From: Rhodobacterales bacterium UBA3089
GTDB lineage: Bacteria > Pseudomonadota > Alphaproteobacteria > Rhodobacterales > Rhodobacteraceae
Direction of reading: 5' to 3'
Assembly: GCA_002367255.1 (NCBI GenBank)
Contig: DFBD01000131.1
Location: forward strand, 7,533 to 13,914
Length of the DNA: 6,382 bases
In this document: piece after piece, positions 1-5,372 of the stretch
How positions within the stretch are numbered: the first letter of the stretch is position 1
How the letters are laid out: every line of letters begins with the position of its first letter
Program-made: the position numbers and the translations under genes
The notes under the pieces: generated by a model
Seen by the model: the letters and a program-made list of their open reading frames with translations, nothing else
What the model was told of the DNA's origin: nothing
Databases searched by the model: none

Positions 1-60
1 GAGCGCGCGGACGAACTGGCCCGCCAAGGCATGGCCCCGTTTAAAACCAACGGAAAATAG
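1..60 (+). CDS. C-terminal end of an unidentified gene (partial)
   Basis: Frame 1 is open from the window edge to a TAG at 58-60 and encodes the last 19 residues of a protein, ending in APFKTNGK. The tail is hydrophilic, with charged residues (ERADELARQG) that would suit the end of a helix. The stretch after the stop is clearly non-coding and structured, which fits a true gene end. I do not recognise the family from so few residues. The gene converges on the minus-strand membrane-protein gene that ends at 149. Confidence 0.5.
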   Translation, partial: ERADELARQGMAPFKTNGK

Positions 61-67
61 CACAACC

Positions 68-86
68 GCCGAGGCGAAGCCGAGGC
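68..86. repeat. Short direct repeat GCCGAGGC x2
   Basis: GCCGAGGC occurs at 68-75 and again at 79-86, separated by GAA. The inner part GGCGAAGCC can also fold into a tiny hairpin. It lies just upstream of the inverted-repeat element at 89-142 and may belong to the same intergenic repeat unit. Confidence 0.45.
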
Positions 87-88
87 CA

Positions 89-142
89 CGCCCAACGGGA
101 GGGGTTTCGTTTTGCCTAGCAAAACGACGACCCTGACGGGCG
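89..142. repeat. Multi-part inverted-repeat (hairpin) element between convergent genes
   Basis: Three nested stems are visible. The outer stem is CGCCC (89-93) with GGGCG (138-142). The middle stem is GGGT (102-105) with ACCC (130-133). The apical stem is TCGTTTTGC (107-115) with GCAAAACGA (119-127), a perfect 9-bp pair closing on the 3-base loop CTA. Between outer and middle stems sits an asymmetric internal loop (94-101 against 134-137) in which G99/A136 and A100/G135 could form tandem G-A pairs. It lies between a plus gene ending at 60 and a minus gene ending at 149, so a bidirectional terminator is possible, but neither strand shows a T-run after the stem. A dispersed intergenic repeat is the main alternative. 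Confidence 0.6.
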
Positions 143-148
143 GGAGAG

Positions 149-394
149 CTACTTTTTGTTTTCGATAAAATTTTGATAAAGTACGATCAGGACGACAGCC
201 CCGAGGATCGCGCCCAAAAGCCCTGAAAATATGCCAAGAGTTGCCAGCAACAGCCGCAACACCCCGCCGCCGATTAATGCGCCGAGAACGCCGATCGCGA
301 TGGTTTGTGGAACCCCTAGATCAAGATTGAACATGCGCGTGGCGATAAAACCCGCAGCCGTTCCAATGATTACAATAAATACCAGACTACCCAA
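149..394 (-). CDS. GlsB/YeaQ/YmgE-type small membrane protein
   Basis: This encodes an 81-residue protein that is almost wholly hydrophobic and very rich in Gly, Ala and Leu. Three membrane segments are apparent at about 3-19, 29-52 and 55-73, followed by a short polar tail ending ENKK. The size, the glycine-zipper-like helices (GVLGALIGGG, GLLGAILGAV) and the early AAGFIA segment match the YeaQ/YmgE/GlsB 'transglycosylase-associated' family. These are inner-membrane proteins linked to stress in some bacteria; their biochemical role is unknown. The start is a TTG at 394-392, supported by a strong GGAGG six bases upstream; no in-frame ATG exists near it, the first internal Met being residue 21. 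It is the last gene of the minus-strand block, 75 bases after a second, similar small membrane protein. Confidence 0.8.
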   Translation of the reverse strand: MGSLVFIVIIGTAAGFIATRMFNLDLGVPQTIAIGVLGALIGGGVLRLLLATLGIFSGLLGAILGAVVLIVLYQNFIENKK

Positions 395-440
395 AAGGTC
401 CCTCCGTTCAGTGATTGAACTTGTAATATGGGGAATAATC

Positions 441-456
441 GCCCTTAGGGAAGGGC
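441..456 (-). terminator. Small GC-rich hairpin between the two small membrane-protein genes
   Basis: GCCCTT (441-446) and AAGGGC (451-456) pair perfectly around a 4-base loop, in the gap after the stop of the upstream minus-strand gene (470). On the minus strand it is followed by GATTATT, not a clean T-run. It could be a weak terminator or attenuator that lowers expression of the downstream gene, or a transcript-stabilising hairpin. Confidence 0.3.
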
Positions 457-469
457 TTTAGGGCGTGAA

Positions 470-709
470 TTATTTGCGCCGCCGTGCTGTTGGCACAATT
501 ATCAGCGCCCCGGCCGAGCCAATAATCGCACCCAGACCGGGTGGTCCAAAGCTGATGCCGAACATCACGCGCAGCATGTAAAACAGGAAAACCCCGCCAA
601 GGCAGATGATGATGCTTGCCAGATATCCATTATTGGTCAGCCCCCATTTTTCCGACACGTACCCCACAATACCACCGATAATCATCGAGCCGAAGAATGC
701 AAAAAACAT
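470..709 (-). CDS. Small three-helix membrane protein, YeaQ/GlsB-like
   Basis: This encodes a 79-residue hydrophobic protein starting MFFAFFGSM. Membrane segments are at about 2-18, 28-50 and 55-72, and the C-terminus is basic (TARRRK), which by the positive-inside rule would place it in the cytoplasm. The layout (short first helix with GGIVGYV, a glycine-rich second helix, then GLGAIIGSAGAL) is that of the transglycosylase-associated/YeaQ type, though it diverges from the neighbour at 149-394. The ATG at 709-707 is chosen over an in-frame ATG 18 codons upstream because AGGAAAGG lies seven bases before it and the extra residues are polar and unlike the family. It follows fmt by 58 bases with no visible terminator, so it may be read from the def-fmt transcript. 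No function can be assigned beyond membrane localisation. Confidence 0.72.
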   Translation of the reverse strand: MFFAFFGSMIIGGIVGYVSEKWGLTNNGYLASIIICLGGVFLFYMLRVMFGISFGPPGLGAIIGSAGALIIVPTARRRK

Positions 710-767
710 GGGTACGCCTTTCCTATTTCGGTGCAAACTACCGCCCGAACCCCGAACGCGCAATCGG

Positions 768-1676
768 TTAATCGAGCGTCGTTCCCGCCGGAACCTTGGT
801 TCCCAACAGAAAAACTTCGGCAGGTTGCGGGCCTTTTCCGGCCTTTTGAACCTTCAGCAAACGAACCGCCCCCTCGCCACATGCGATGGTTAAGCCGTCG
901 TCCAAAGCAGTGCCCGCAGCCCCGATTCCGTCCGTTAGATTCGAAAGCAAAACCTTCACCCGTTCGCCATTCAGCATGAACCAGGCCCCCGGAAATGGCG
1001 ATATCCCGCGAATTAGGCGATCCACTTCACTGGCAGGTTTTGACCAGTCAATCCGCGCCTCGGCTTTGTCGATTTTCGCGGCGTAGGTCACGCCCTCGTC
1101 GGGCTGTGGTTGCGCTATAAGCGTATCGATTTTTGCCAAGGCCCCTACCATCAACGCCGCGCCCATTTCGGCCAATCGGTCATGCAGGCTGGCCGCGGTA
1201 TCTTGCGCTGTAATCGGCGTGGCATTGCGCAGCAAAACAGGCCCCGTATCCAGCCCCGCCTCCATCTGCATGATGCAAACGCCGGTTTCCGCGTCGCCTG
1301 CCATAATTGCCCGCTGTATCGGCGCTGCCCCGCGCCATCGCGGCAAAAGAGAGGCGTGGATGTTGAAACACCCGCGTGCCGGGGCGTCCAATATCGCTTG
1401 GGGCAGGATCAGGCCATAGGCGACCACCACCGCTGCTTCGGCATTCAGGGCGGCGAATTCTGCACGATCAGCGTCGTCTTTGAAGTTTAACGGAGTACGC
1501 ACCGGTAACCCCAGCGCCTCGGCGCGGCGTTGCACAGGCGAGGGCCGTGGTTTTTTGCCTCGGCCAGCGGGGCGCGCAGGTTGGGAATAGACGCAAGCGA
1601 TCTCGTGCCCCGCGCTGACAAGTTGATCGAGTACCGAAACCGAAAACTCGGGCGTTCCCATGAAGATCAGCCGCAT
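768..1676 (-). CDS. fmt: Methionyl-tRNA formyltransferase
   Basis: This cytosolic enzyme transfers a formyl group from 10-formyl-tetrahydrofolate to Met-tRNA(fMet), preparing it for translation initiation. The 302-residue length is close to the usual ~310. The N-terminal Rossmann-like formyltransferase domain (about 1-205) begins [13 protein letters not shown], as in the family. It carries the catalytic set Asn105 and His107 in [17 protein letters not shown] and Asp143 in GLDTG. The basic loop [12 protein letters not shown] (31-42), implicated in tRNA acceptor recognition in this family, is present. The C-terminal OB-like tRNA-binding domain starts near 206 ([17 protein letters not shown]). 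Its ATG overlaps the TGA of the def-like gene by one base (TGATG), with GGAGGGG just upstream, indicating translational coupling. It is the third gene of the def cluster. Confidence 0.97.
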   Translation of the reverse strand: MRLIFMGTPEFSVSVLDQLVSAGHEIACVYSQPARPAGRGKKPRPSPVQRRAEALGLPVRTPLNFKDDADRAEFAALNAEAAVVVAYGLILPQAILDAPARGCFNIHASLLPRWRGAAPIQRAIMAGDAETGVCIMQMEAGLDTGPVLLRNATPITAQDTAASLHDRLAEMGAALMVGALAKIDTLIAQPQPDEGVTYAAKIDKAEARIDWSKPASEVDRLIRGISPFPGAWFMLNGERVKVLLSNLTDGIGAAGTALDDGLTIACGEGAVRLLKVQKAGKGPQPAEVFLLGTKVPAGTTLD

Positions 1677-2185
1677 CAGCCCCTCCGCTTCATGTTTTTG
1701 GCGTGTTTGGCCAACAACATTTTCCGTTTGGTCGGGCTAAGGAGGTGGACGTAAAGCTTGCCGTTCAAATGATCGATCTGGTGCTGCACCGAGGTTGCCC
1801 AGAGATGCACGAAATCCTTTTCCACAACCTCGCCATCCTCGTTCATAAACCGCACCGTCACCGCGCGCGGGCGTTCGACAACGCCGGACAAGCCGGGCAG
1901 GTTGGGGCTGGCCTCGTCATGTTCGTTCATCTTGGCCGAGGCATGGATGACCTCGGGGTTCGCCATGCGTATGGCCGCGTTATGCGTGCCTGAACAATCC
2001 ACGACCGCCAATCGTTGCATTACCCCGATCTGCGGTGCTGCCAACCCGACGCCGGGCATGCCGTACATCGCGTTTAACATGTCATCCCAGATGCCGCGCA
2101 CCGTATCATCCACCACCTCAACTGGCGCACAAACCGCTTGCAGACGTTTGTCCGGATACATCAGAAACGGTTTAGGCACGCGCAC
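1676..2185 (-). CDS. Deformylase-like protein, probably catalytically inactive
   Basis: This 169-residue protein is homologous along its length to the adjacent peptide deformylase. Motif I is intact (GVGLAAPQ, 45-52). Motif II, normally EGCLS, reads EASPN (91-95), so the metal-binding Cys is Ser93. Motif III, normally HExxDH, reads HQIDH (135-139): both metal-ligand His remain, but the catalytic Glu is Gln136. The segments between motifs align with def without gaps, so these are substitutions, not sequencing slips. By known deformylase chemistry, loss of both Cys and Glu should abolish or nearly abolish activity. The frame is intact and the gene is wedged between def and fmt with overlaps at both ends, so it is probably functional in another role, such as binding formyl-Met peptides or the ribosome (inference). 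The start is a GTG at 2185-2183; a GTG two codons later (2179) is about as likely. Automated annotation would call it peptide deformylase. Confidence 0.88.
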   Translation of the reverse strand: MRVPKPFLMYPDKRLQAVCAPVEVVDDTVRGIWDDMLNAMYGMPGVGLAAPQIGVMQRLAVVDCSGTHNAAIRMANPEVIHASAKMNEHDEASPNLPGLSGVVERPRAVTVRFMNEDGEVVEKDFVHLWATSVQHQIDHLNGKLYVHLLSPTKRKMLLAKHAKNMKRRG

Positions 2186-2690
2186 GCTCTTTTTTCAGTT
2201 TTTTCATCTTGGTAGTTATCATCGCGCGCTTCATCTTGCTTAGATAATCGATGAACAACACCCCATCCAGATGGTCCAGCTCGTGCTGAACGGCGGTCGC
2301 ACGAAGGGCGTCAAACTCGGTTTCCTGTGGCTTGCCATCGGCATCGAGGTACGACATCCGCACCAGCTCCGGCCGTGTAACAGGCTCGTAAATCTCGGGG
2401 ATGGACAGGCAACCTTCCTCGTATGTGTTTTCTTCCTCGGATTCCCACGTCACCTTCGGGTTAATCAGGACCATCGGGTCGGGCGTGGCATTCTCACCCG
2501 AACAATCGATCACGAAAATTCGTTTCATCACACCGATCTGCGGACCCGCCAAACCTACGCCCGGGGCATCGTACATGGTTTCCAGCATATCATCTGCCAG
2601 CTTGCGGATATTCGCGTCCACGTCAGTCACAGGTTCACAGACCTTTTTCAGGCGCGGGTCGGGATGTATAAGTATGTTTCGCAATGTCAT
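2172..2690 (-). CDS. def: Peptide deformylase
   Basis: This metalloenzyme removes the formyl group from the N-terminal fMet of nascent proteins at the ribosome. Counting 172 residues from this start, all three motifs are intact: GVGLAGPQ (44-51), EGCLS with metal ligand Cys94, and HELDH with ligands His136 and His140 and catalytic Glu137. The opening (ILIHPDPRLKK) and the Lys-rich C-terminus ([12 protein letters not shown]) are typical of the family; basic C-terminal helices mediate ribosome binding in E. coli PDF. The ATG at 2690 gives the usual N-terminus (MTLRNILIHPDPR). An ATG three codons upstream (2699) is also possible and is preceded directly by an in-frame TAA. Neither start has a convincing Shine-Dalgarno sequence. 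It is the first gene of the minus-strand def / def-like / fmt operon and overlaps the next gene by 14 bases (or 8 if the later GTG is used). Confidence 0.96.
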   Translation of the reverse strand: MTLRNILIHPDPRLKKVCEPVTDVDANIRKLADDMLETMYDAPGVGLAGPQIGVMKRIFVIDCSGENATPDPMVLINPKVTWESEEENTYEEGCLSIPEIYEPVTRPELVRMSYLDADGKPQETEFDALRATAVQHELDHLDGVLFIDYLSKMKRAMITTKMKKLKKERARA

Positions 2691-2786
2691 GCTGGGCATT
2701 TAAGCGATGCAGCGCGGTGGTGCAAGGTTTCCTCTTGCTCACAGCCATAAAACCGCTAGCCTGAAACCAAATAAACAGGAGCCCCC
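2691..2786. promoter_or_regulatory. Divergent intergenic region between def and the C-S lyase gene
   Basis: These bases separate two divergently transcribed genes and must hold both promoters unless they lie further inside the genes. On the plus strand a weak TTGCTC (2735-2740) and TAGCCT (2757-2762) are 16 bases apart. On the minus strand TTGGTT (2770-2765) and TATGGC are 15 bases apart. None is close to consensus. The clear element is the Shine-Dalgarno AGGAG at 2777-2781, five bases before the ATG at 2787. No inverted repeat suggesting a shared operator was found. Confidence 0.4.
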
Positions 2787-3959
2787 ATGACCAATTTTGA
2801 CGAAGTAATCGACCGCCGCGACACACATTCTGCCAAATGGGACGCGATGGAGCCCCTTTACGGCGTTTCGCCGGACGATGGCATTTCTATGTGGGTGGCC
2901 GATATGGACTTCCACCCGCCCCAAGCTGTGAGTGCCGCAGTGCAAGGCATGGTCGATCACGGCGTTTATGGGTATTACGCCATGGACGCCAGCTACAAGG
3001 CCGCGATCTGCGGCTGGATGGATCGTCGTCACGGCTGGACGGTTGACCTCGACTGGATTTTCAGCACCCACGGGCTGGTAAACGGCACCGCACTTTGCAT
3101 CCAGACCTATTCGAACGCGGGCGATGGTGTGATCCTGTTCACCCCCGTCTACCACGCATTTGCCAAGGTAATTAACGCCAATAACCGCCGGATTGTTGAA
3201 AGCGAGCTGGTGAACAACAACGGCCGCTATGAAATGGACCTCGCAGCGCTGGAAAGCCAGCTAAAGGGCGACGAAAAGATGGTGATCCTCTGTTCGCCAC
3301 ATAATCCGGGCGGTCGTGTCTGGTCAAAACCCGAACTAAAAGCCCTTGCGGATTTTTGTGTGAAGCATGACTTGATACTGGTGTCCGATGAAATTCACCA
3401 CGATCTGGTCTACGGCGACAATAAACACACCGTCATGTCATTGGCGGCCCCCGAAATTATCAACCGTCTGGTGATGCTGACCGCCAGTAGCAAGACCTTC
3501 AACATTGCCGGCGCACATGTGGGTAACGTGATTATCGAGGACCCCGACCTTCGCGCCCAATTCGCGGCGACCTATCTGGCGGGCGGTAATTCCCCCAATA
3601 GTTTTGGCGTCATCATGACCGAGGCCGCCTATAACGACGGCGAAGACTGGCTAAATGACCTGCTGGATTACCTCGAAGAAAATCGTCGGATTTTCGATGC
3701 GGGCATTGCTGCAATTCCGGGGCTCAAATCAATGGACCTTTCTGCAACCTATCTGGCGTGGGTTGATTTTTCCGGCACCGGCATGCCCCCCGAAGAGTTC
3801 ACCAAAAGGGTCGAGCAAGAAGCCAAGATTGCCGCCAACTATGGCCACACCTTTGGCAAAGGCGGCGAAAACTTCTTGCGTTTCAACATCGCCACCCGCC
3901 GCGAATTGGTCGAGAAAGCCGTCAAGCGTCTCGCTGCCGCTTTCGCTGATTTGCAATAA
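2787..3959 (+). CDS. patB: MalY/PatB-type PLP-dependent C-S beta-lyase (aminotransferase fold)
   Basis: This 390-residue cytosolic enzyme is of aminotransferase fold type I. The PLP lysine is Lys236 in TASSKTFNIAG, the signature of the MalY/PatB cystathionine beta-lyase branch. Also present are Tyr122 (TPVYHAF), Asn173 (SPHNPGGRVW), Asp201 (VSDEIHHDLVYG), which would contact the pyridine nitrogen, and Arg365 (NFLRFNIA), which would bind the substrate carboxylate. The N-terminal MWVADMDF (35-42) is also characteristic of this branch. The expected reaction is beta-elimination of cystathionine or related S-conjugates to homocysteine or a thiol, pyruvate and ammonia; true aminotransferase activity cannot be excluded from sequence. 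The ATG is supported by AGGAG five bases upstream. It is followed after 60 bases by an exporter on the same strand. The symbol patB is a family-level label; malY is the E. coli relative, and no MalT-related role is implied. Confidence 0.88.
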   Translation: MTNFDEVIDRRDTHSAKWDAMEPLYGVSPDDGISMWVADMDFHPPQAVSAAVQGMVDHGVYGYYAMDASYKAAICGWMDRRHGWTVDLDWIFSTHGLVNGTALCIQTYSNAGDGVILFTPVYHAFAKVINANNRRIVESELVNNNGRYEMDLAALESQLKGDEKMVILCSPHNPGGRVWSKPELKALADFCVKHDLILVSDEIHHDLVYGDNKHTVMSLAAPEIINRLVMLTASSKTFNIAGAHVGNVIIEDPDLRAQFAATYLAGGNSPNSFGVIMTEAAYNDGEDWLNDLLDYLEENRRIFDAGIAAIPGLKSMDLSATYLAWVDFSGTGMPPEEFTKRVEQEAKIAANYGHTFGKGGENFLRFNIATRRELVEKAVKRLAAAFADLQ

Positions 3960-3967
3960 GTGATCCC

Positions 3968-4016
3968 GCGACCCGACGTTTCCGATTGCACTTTTGAAAA
4001 ATCGGCATAGGGTCGC
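3968..4016 (+). promoter_or_regulatory. Nested hairpin in the leader of the exporter gene
   Basis: GCGACCC (3968-3974) pairs perfectly with GGGTCGC (4010-4016), and inside it CCGATT (3982-3987) pairs with AATCGG (4000-4005) around a 12-base loop. The 3' arm includes the only Shine-Dalgarno-like bases (AGGG, 4009-4012) before the ATG at 4020, so the folded form would hide the ribosome site. No T-run follows it, which argues against a simple intrinsic terminator for the lyase gene. Its regulatory function is inferred. Confidence 0.45.
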
Positions 4017-4019
4017 CGG

Positions 4020-5267
4020 ATGACAAAAACTAAAATGTCCGAAGGTGCCATTTGGCTAAACCGGACCACTCCGCCACATGTGATGACGCTTGTGCTGATT
4101 GCCAGCATTGGTGCATTAAATATGAATATCTTTTTGACTGTCCTTCCCAGAATGGCGGTCTATTTTGATACGGAATACGCATTTATGCAGTTGGCGATTT
4201 CGGCCTATCTGGGGGTAACGGCCGTTTTGCAGTTGATAATCGGGCCGCTGTCGGATCGTTTCGGCAGAAGGCCGGTGCTGCTGGTCTCGCTAGGGATTTT
4301 CCTGCTGGCAACGCTTGGGTGCATTTTTTCGCCAAACATCTGGGTGTTCCTGATGTTCCGGATGCTACAGGGCTCTATTGTTGCGGGTATGGTGCTGTCG
4401 CGCGCCATCGTGCGCGACATGGTCGAGCCATGGGAGGCCGCCAGTATGATCGGCTATATTACCATGGGGATGTCCATGGTTCCCATGGTCGGGCCGATGA
4501 TCGGGGGGTACCTGGGGCAGACCTTTGGCTGGCAAAGTACCTTCGTGGTTGTGCTGGTATTTGGCGCTCTGGTTGTGTGGCTGATATGGGCTGATATGGG
4601 CGAGACGAATACACAGAAGTCGACCAGTTTCAAGGCGCAATTCATGGCCTACCCCGAGCTTATCCGCTCTAGACGGTTCTGGGGGTATGCGCTGTCGGCG
4701 GGCTTTGCGTCGGGGGCATTTTTCGCGTTTATTGGCGGGGCCCCTTTCGTTGCGATTGAATTATTGCACCTCGAACCTGCGCAGATGGGGTTTTACTTTG
4801 CTTTCATTTCCCTTGGCTATATGGGCGGCAACTATCTTTCAGGACGGTATTCAAATATTATAGGCCTTAACCGGATGATGCTGTTTGGCAGTCTTATCGC
4901 GGTGTTCGGGATGTTGCTGGCTTTATCGCTGTTCCTGCTCGGCTTCCAACACCCGATTTCGTTTTTCGGCTCTATTATGTTCGTCGGCATCGGTAACGGG
5001 ATGACGTTGCCAAATGCCAACGCCGGTATCGTATCTGTGCGCCCGCATCTGGCCGGAAGCGCGTCTGGCCTTGGCGGCGCGGTTATGATTGGCGGGGGCG
5101 CTGGCCTTTCGGCAATCACCGGCACAATGCTAACGGTCGAATCAGGTGCTTATCCGTTGTTGTATGTGATGTTGGGGTCGTCTGTGCTGGCCGTAATGAC
5201 CAGTTCCTATGTTATTTATGTGGCTCATAAAGCTGGTGAACTCGGATACTCTAGCGAAGTTGAATAG
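4020..5267 (+). CDS. MFS exporter, Bcr/CflA (DHA1) drug/metabolite efflux family
   Basis: This is a 415-residue inner-membrane proton antiporter with 12 predicted helices, roughly 22-42, 57-75, 86-104, 108-130, 142-165, 171-191, 220-242, 255-272, 284-308, 312-335, 345-370 and 378-401. MFS motif A is GPLSDRFGRRP (75-85) in the loop between helices 2 and 3. Motif B is RMLQGSIVA (114-122), followed by SRAIVRD, a strong Bcr/CflA hallmark. The antiporter motif C appears in helix 5 as MVPMVGPMIGG (153-163). The substrate cannot be read from sequence; relatives export bicyclomycin, chloramphenicol, sulfonamides or, for E. coli Bcr, cysteine. The ATG at 4020 has a weak AGGG seven bases upstream; an alternative ATG lies five codons later without a better site. 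It sits 60 bases after the C-S lyase gene on the same strand and could share its transcript. Confidence 0.92.
   Translation: MTKTKMSEGAIWLNRTTPPHVMTLVLIASIGALNMNIFLTVLPRMAVYFDTEYAFMQLAISAYLGVTAVLQLIIGPLSDRFGRRPVLLVSLGIFLLATLGCIFSPNIWVFLMFRMLQGSIVAGMVLSRAIVRDMVEPWEAASMIGYITMGMSMVPMVGPMIGGYLGQTFGWQSTFVVVLVFGALVVWLIWADMGETNTQKSTSFKAQFMAYPELIRSRRFWGYALSAGFASGAFFAFIGGAPFVAIELLHLEPAQMGFYFAFISLGYMGGNYLSGRYSNIIGLNRMMLFGSLIAVFGMLLALSLFLLGFQHPISFFGSIMFVGIGNGMTLPNANAGIVSVRPHLAGSASGLGGAVMIGGGAGLSAITGTMLTVESGAYPLLYVMLGSSVLAVMTSSYVIYVAHKAGELGYSSEVE
4579..4598 (+). repeat. 10-bp tandem duplication inside the exporter gene
   Basis: GGCTGATATG occurs twice head to tail (4579-4588 and 4589-4598), read in different frames at the end of helix 6 (residues 187-194, WLIWADMG). 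Two copies only. Losing or gaining one copy would shift the reading frame. Confidence 0.7.
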
Positions 5268-5268
5268 C

Positions 5269-5342
5269 GTTTGCCTCGCGGGTGCAGCATTTTGTCGTTG
5301 ACATGAGTGCGCAAGATTGTGATGAAACGCACAGAGCAAACG
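5269..5342. repeat. Spaced inverted repeat CGTTTGC / GCAAACG upstream of mcl1
   Basis: CGTTTGC at 5269-5275 and its exact reverse complement GCAAACG at 5336-5342 flank the likely mcl1 promoter with 60 bases between them. Each could be half of a TTTGCAAA-like operator, but neither is a full copy. A seven-base match at this distance can arise by chance. Confidence 0.25.
5298..5326 (+). promoter_or_regulatory. Probable promoter of mcl1
   Basis: A perfect -35 hexamer TTGACA lies at 5298-5303. After a 17-base spacer comes GATGAA (5321-5326), a poor -10 with three of six consensus bases. Transcription would start near 5333, giving a leader of about 40 bases before the Shine-Dalgarno AAGGA (5359-5363) and the ATG at 5373. 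The weak -10 beside a perfect -35 suggests a sigma-70-type promoter that may rely on an activator. Confidence 0.42.
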
Positions 5343-5372
5343 TAACTTCATTACAAAAAAGGATTCTTACTT

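Noticed and set aside
89..142. Considered calling the hairpin a standard rho-independent terminator
   Set aside because: No T-run follows the stem on either strand, and the multi-stem layout with an asymmetric internal loop is more elaborate than a terminator needs.
710..767. Gap between fmt and the first small membrane protein, checked for a terminator or promoter
   Set aside because: Only a short imperfect repeat (CCGAAC near 744-757) is seen; no stable hairpin and no recognisable -35/-10 pair.
1110..1490. Open frame of 126 codons on the plus strand opposite fmt
   Set aside because: Antisense shadow of fmt; composition heavy in Arg, His and Cys, with no start signal.
1676..2185. Considered calling the second deformylase a pseudogene
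   Set aside because: The frame is full length, overlaps both neighbours and is gapless against def; only specific active-site residues differ, which fits a maintained pseudo-enzyme better than decay.
2271..2750. Open frame of 159 codons on the plus strand opposite def
   Set aside because: Antisense to def with intact deformylase motifs; no ribosome site and no recognisable protein features.
4428..4488. Four CCATGG palindromes within about 60 bases
   Set aside because: They fall in the coding sequence for the Met-rich helix 5 region of the exporter and are explained by Met codons preceded by C; spacing is irregular.
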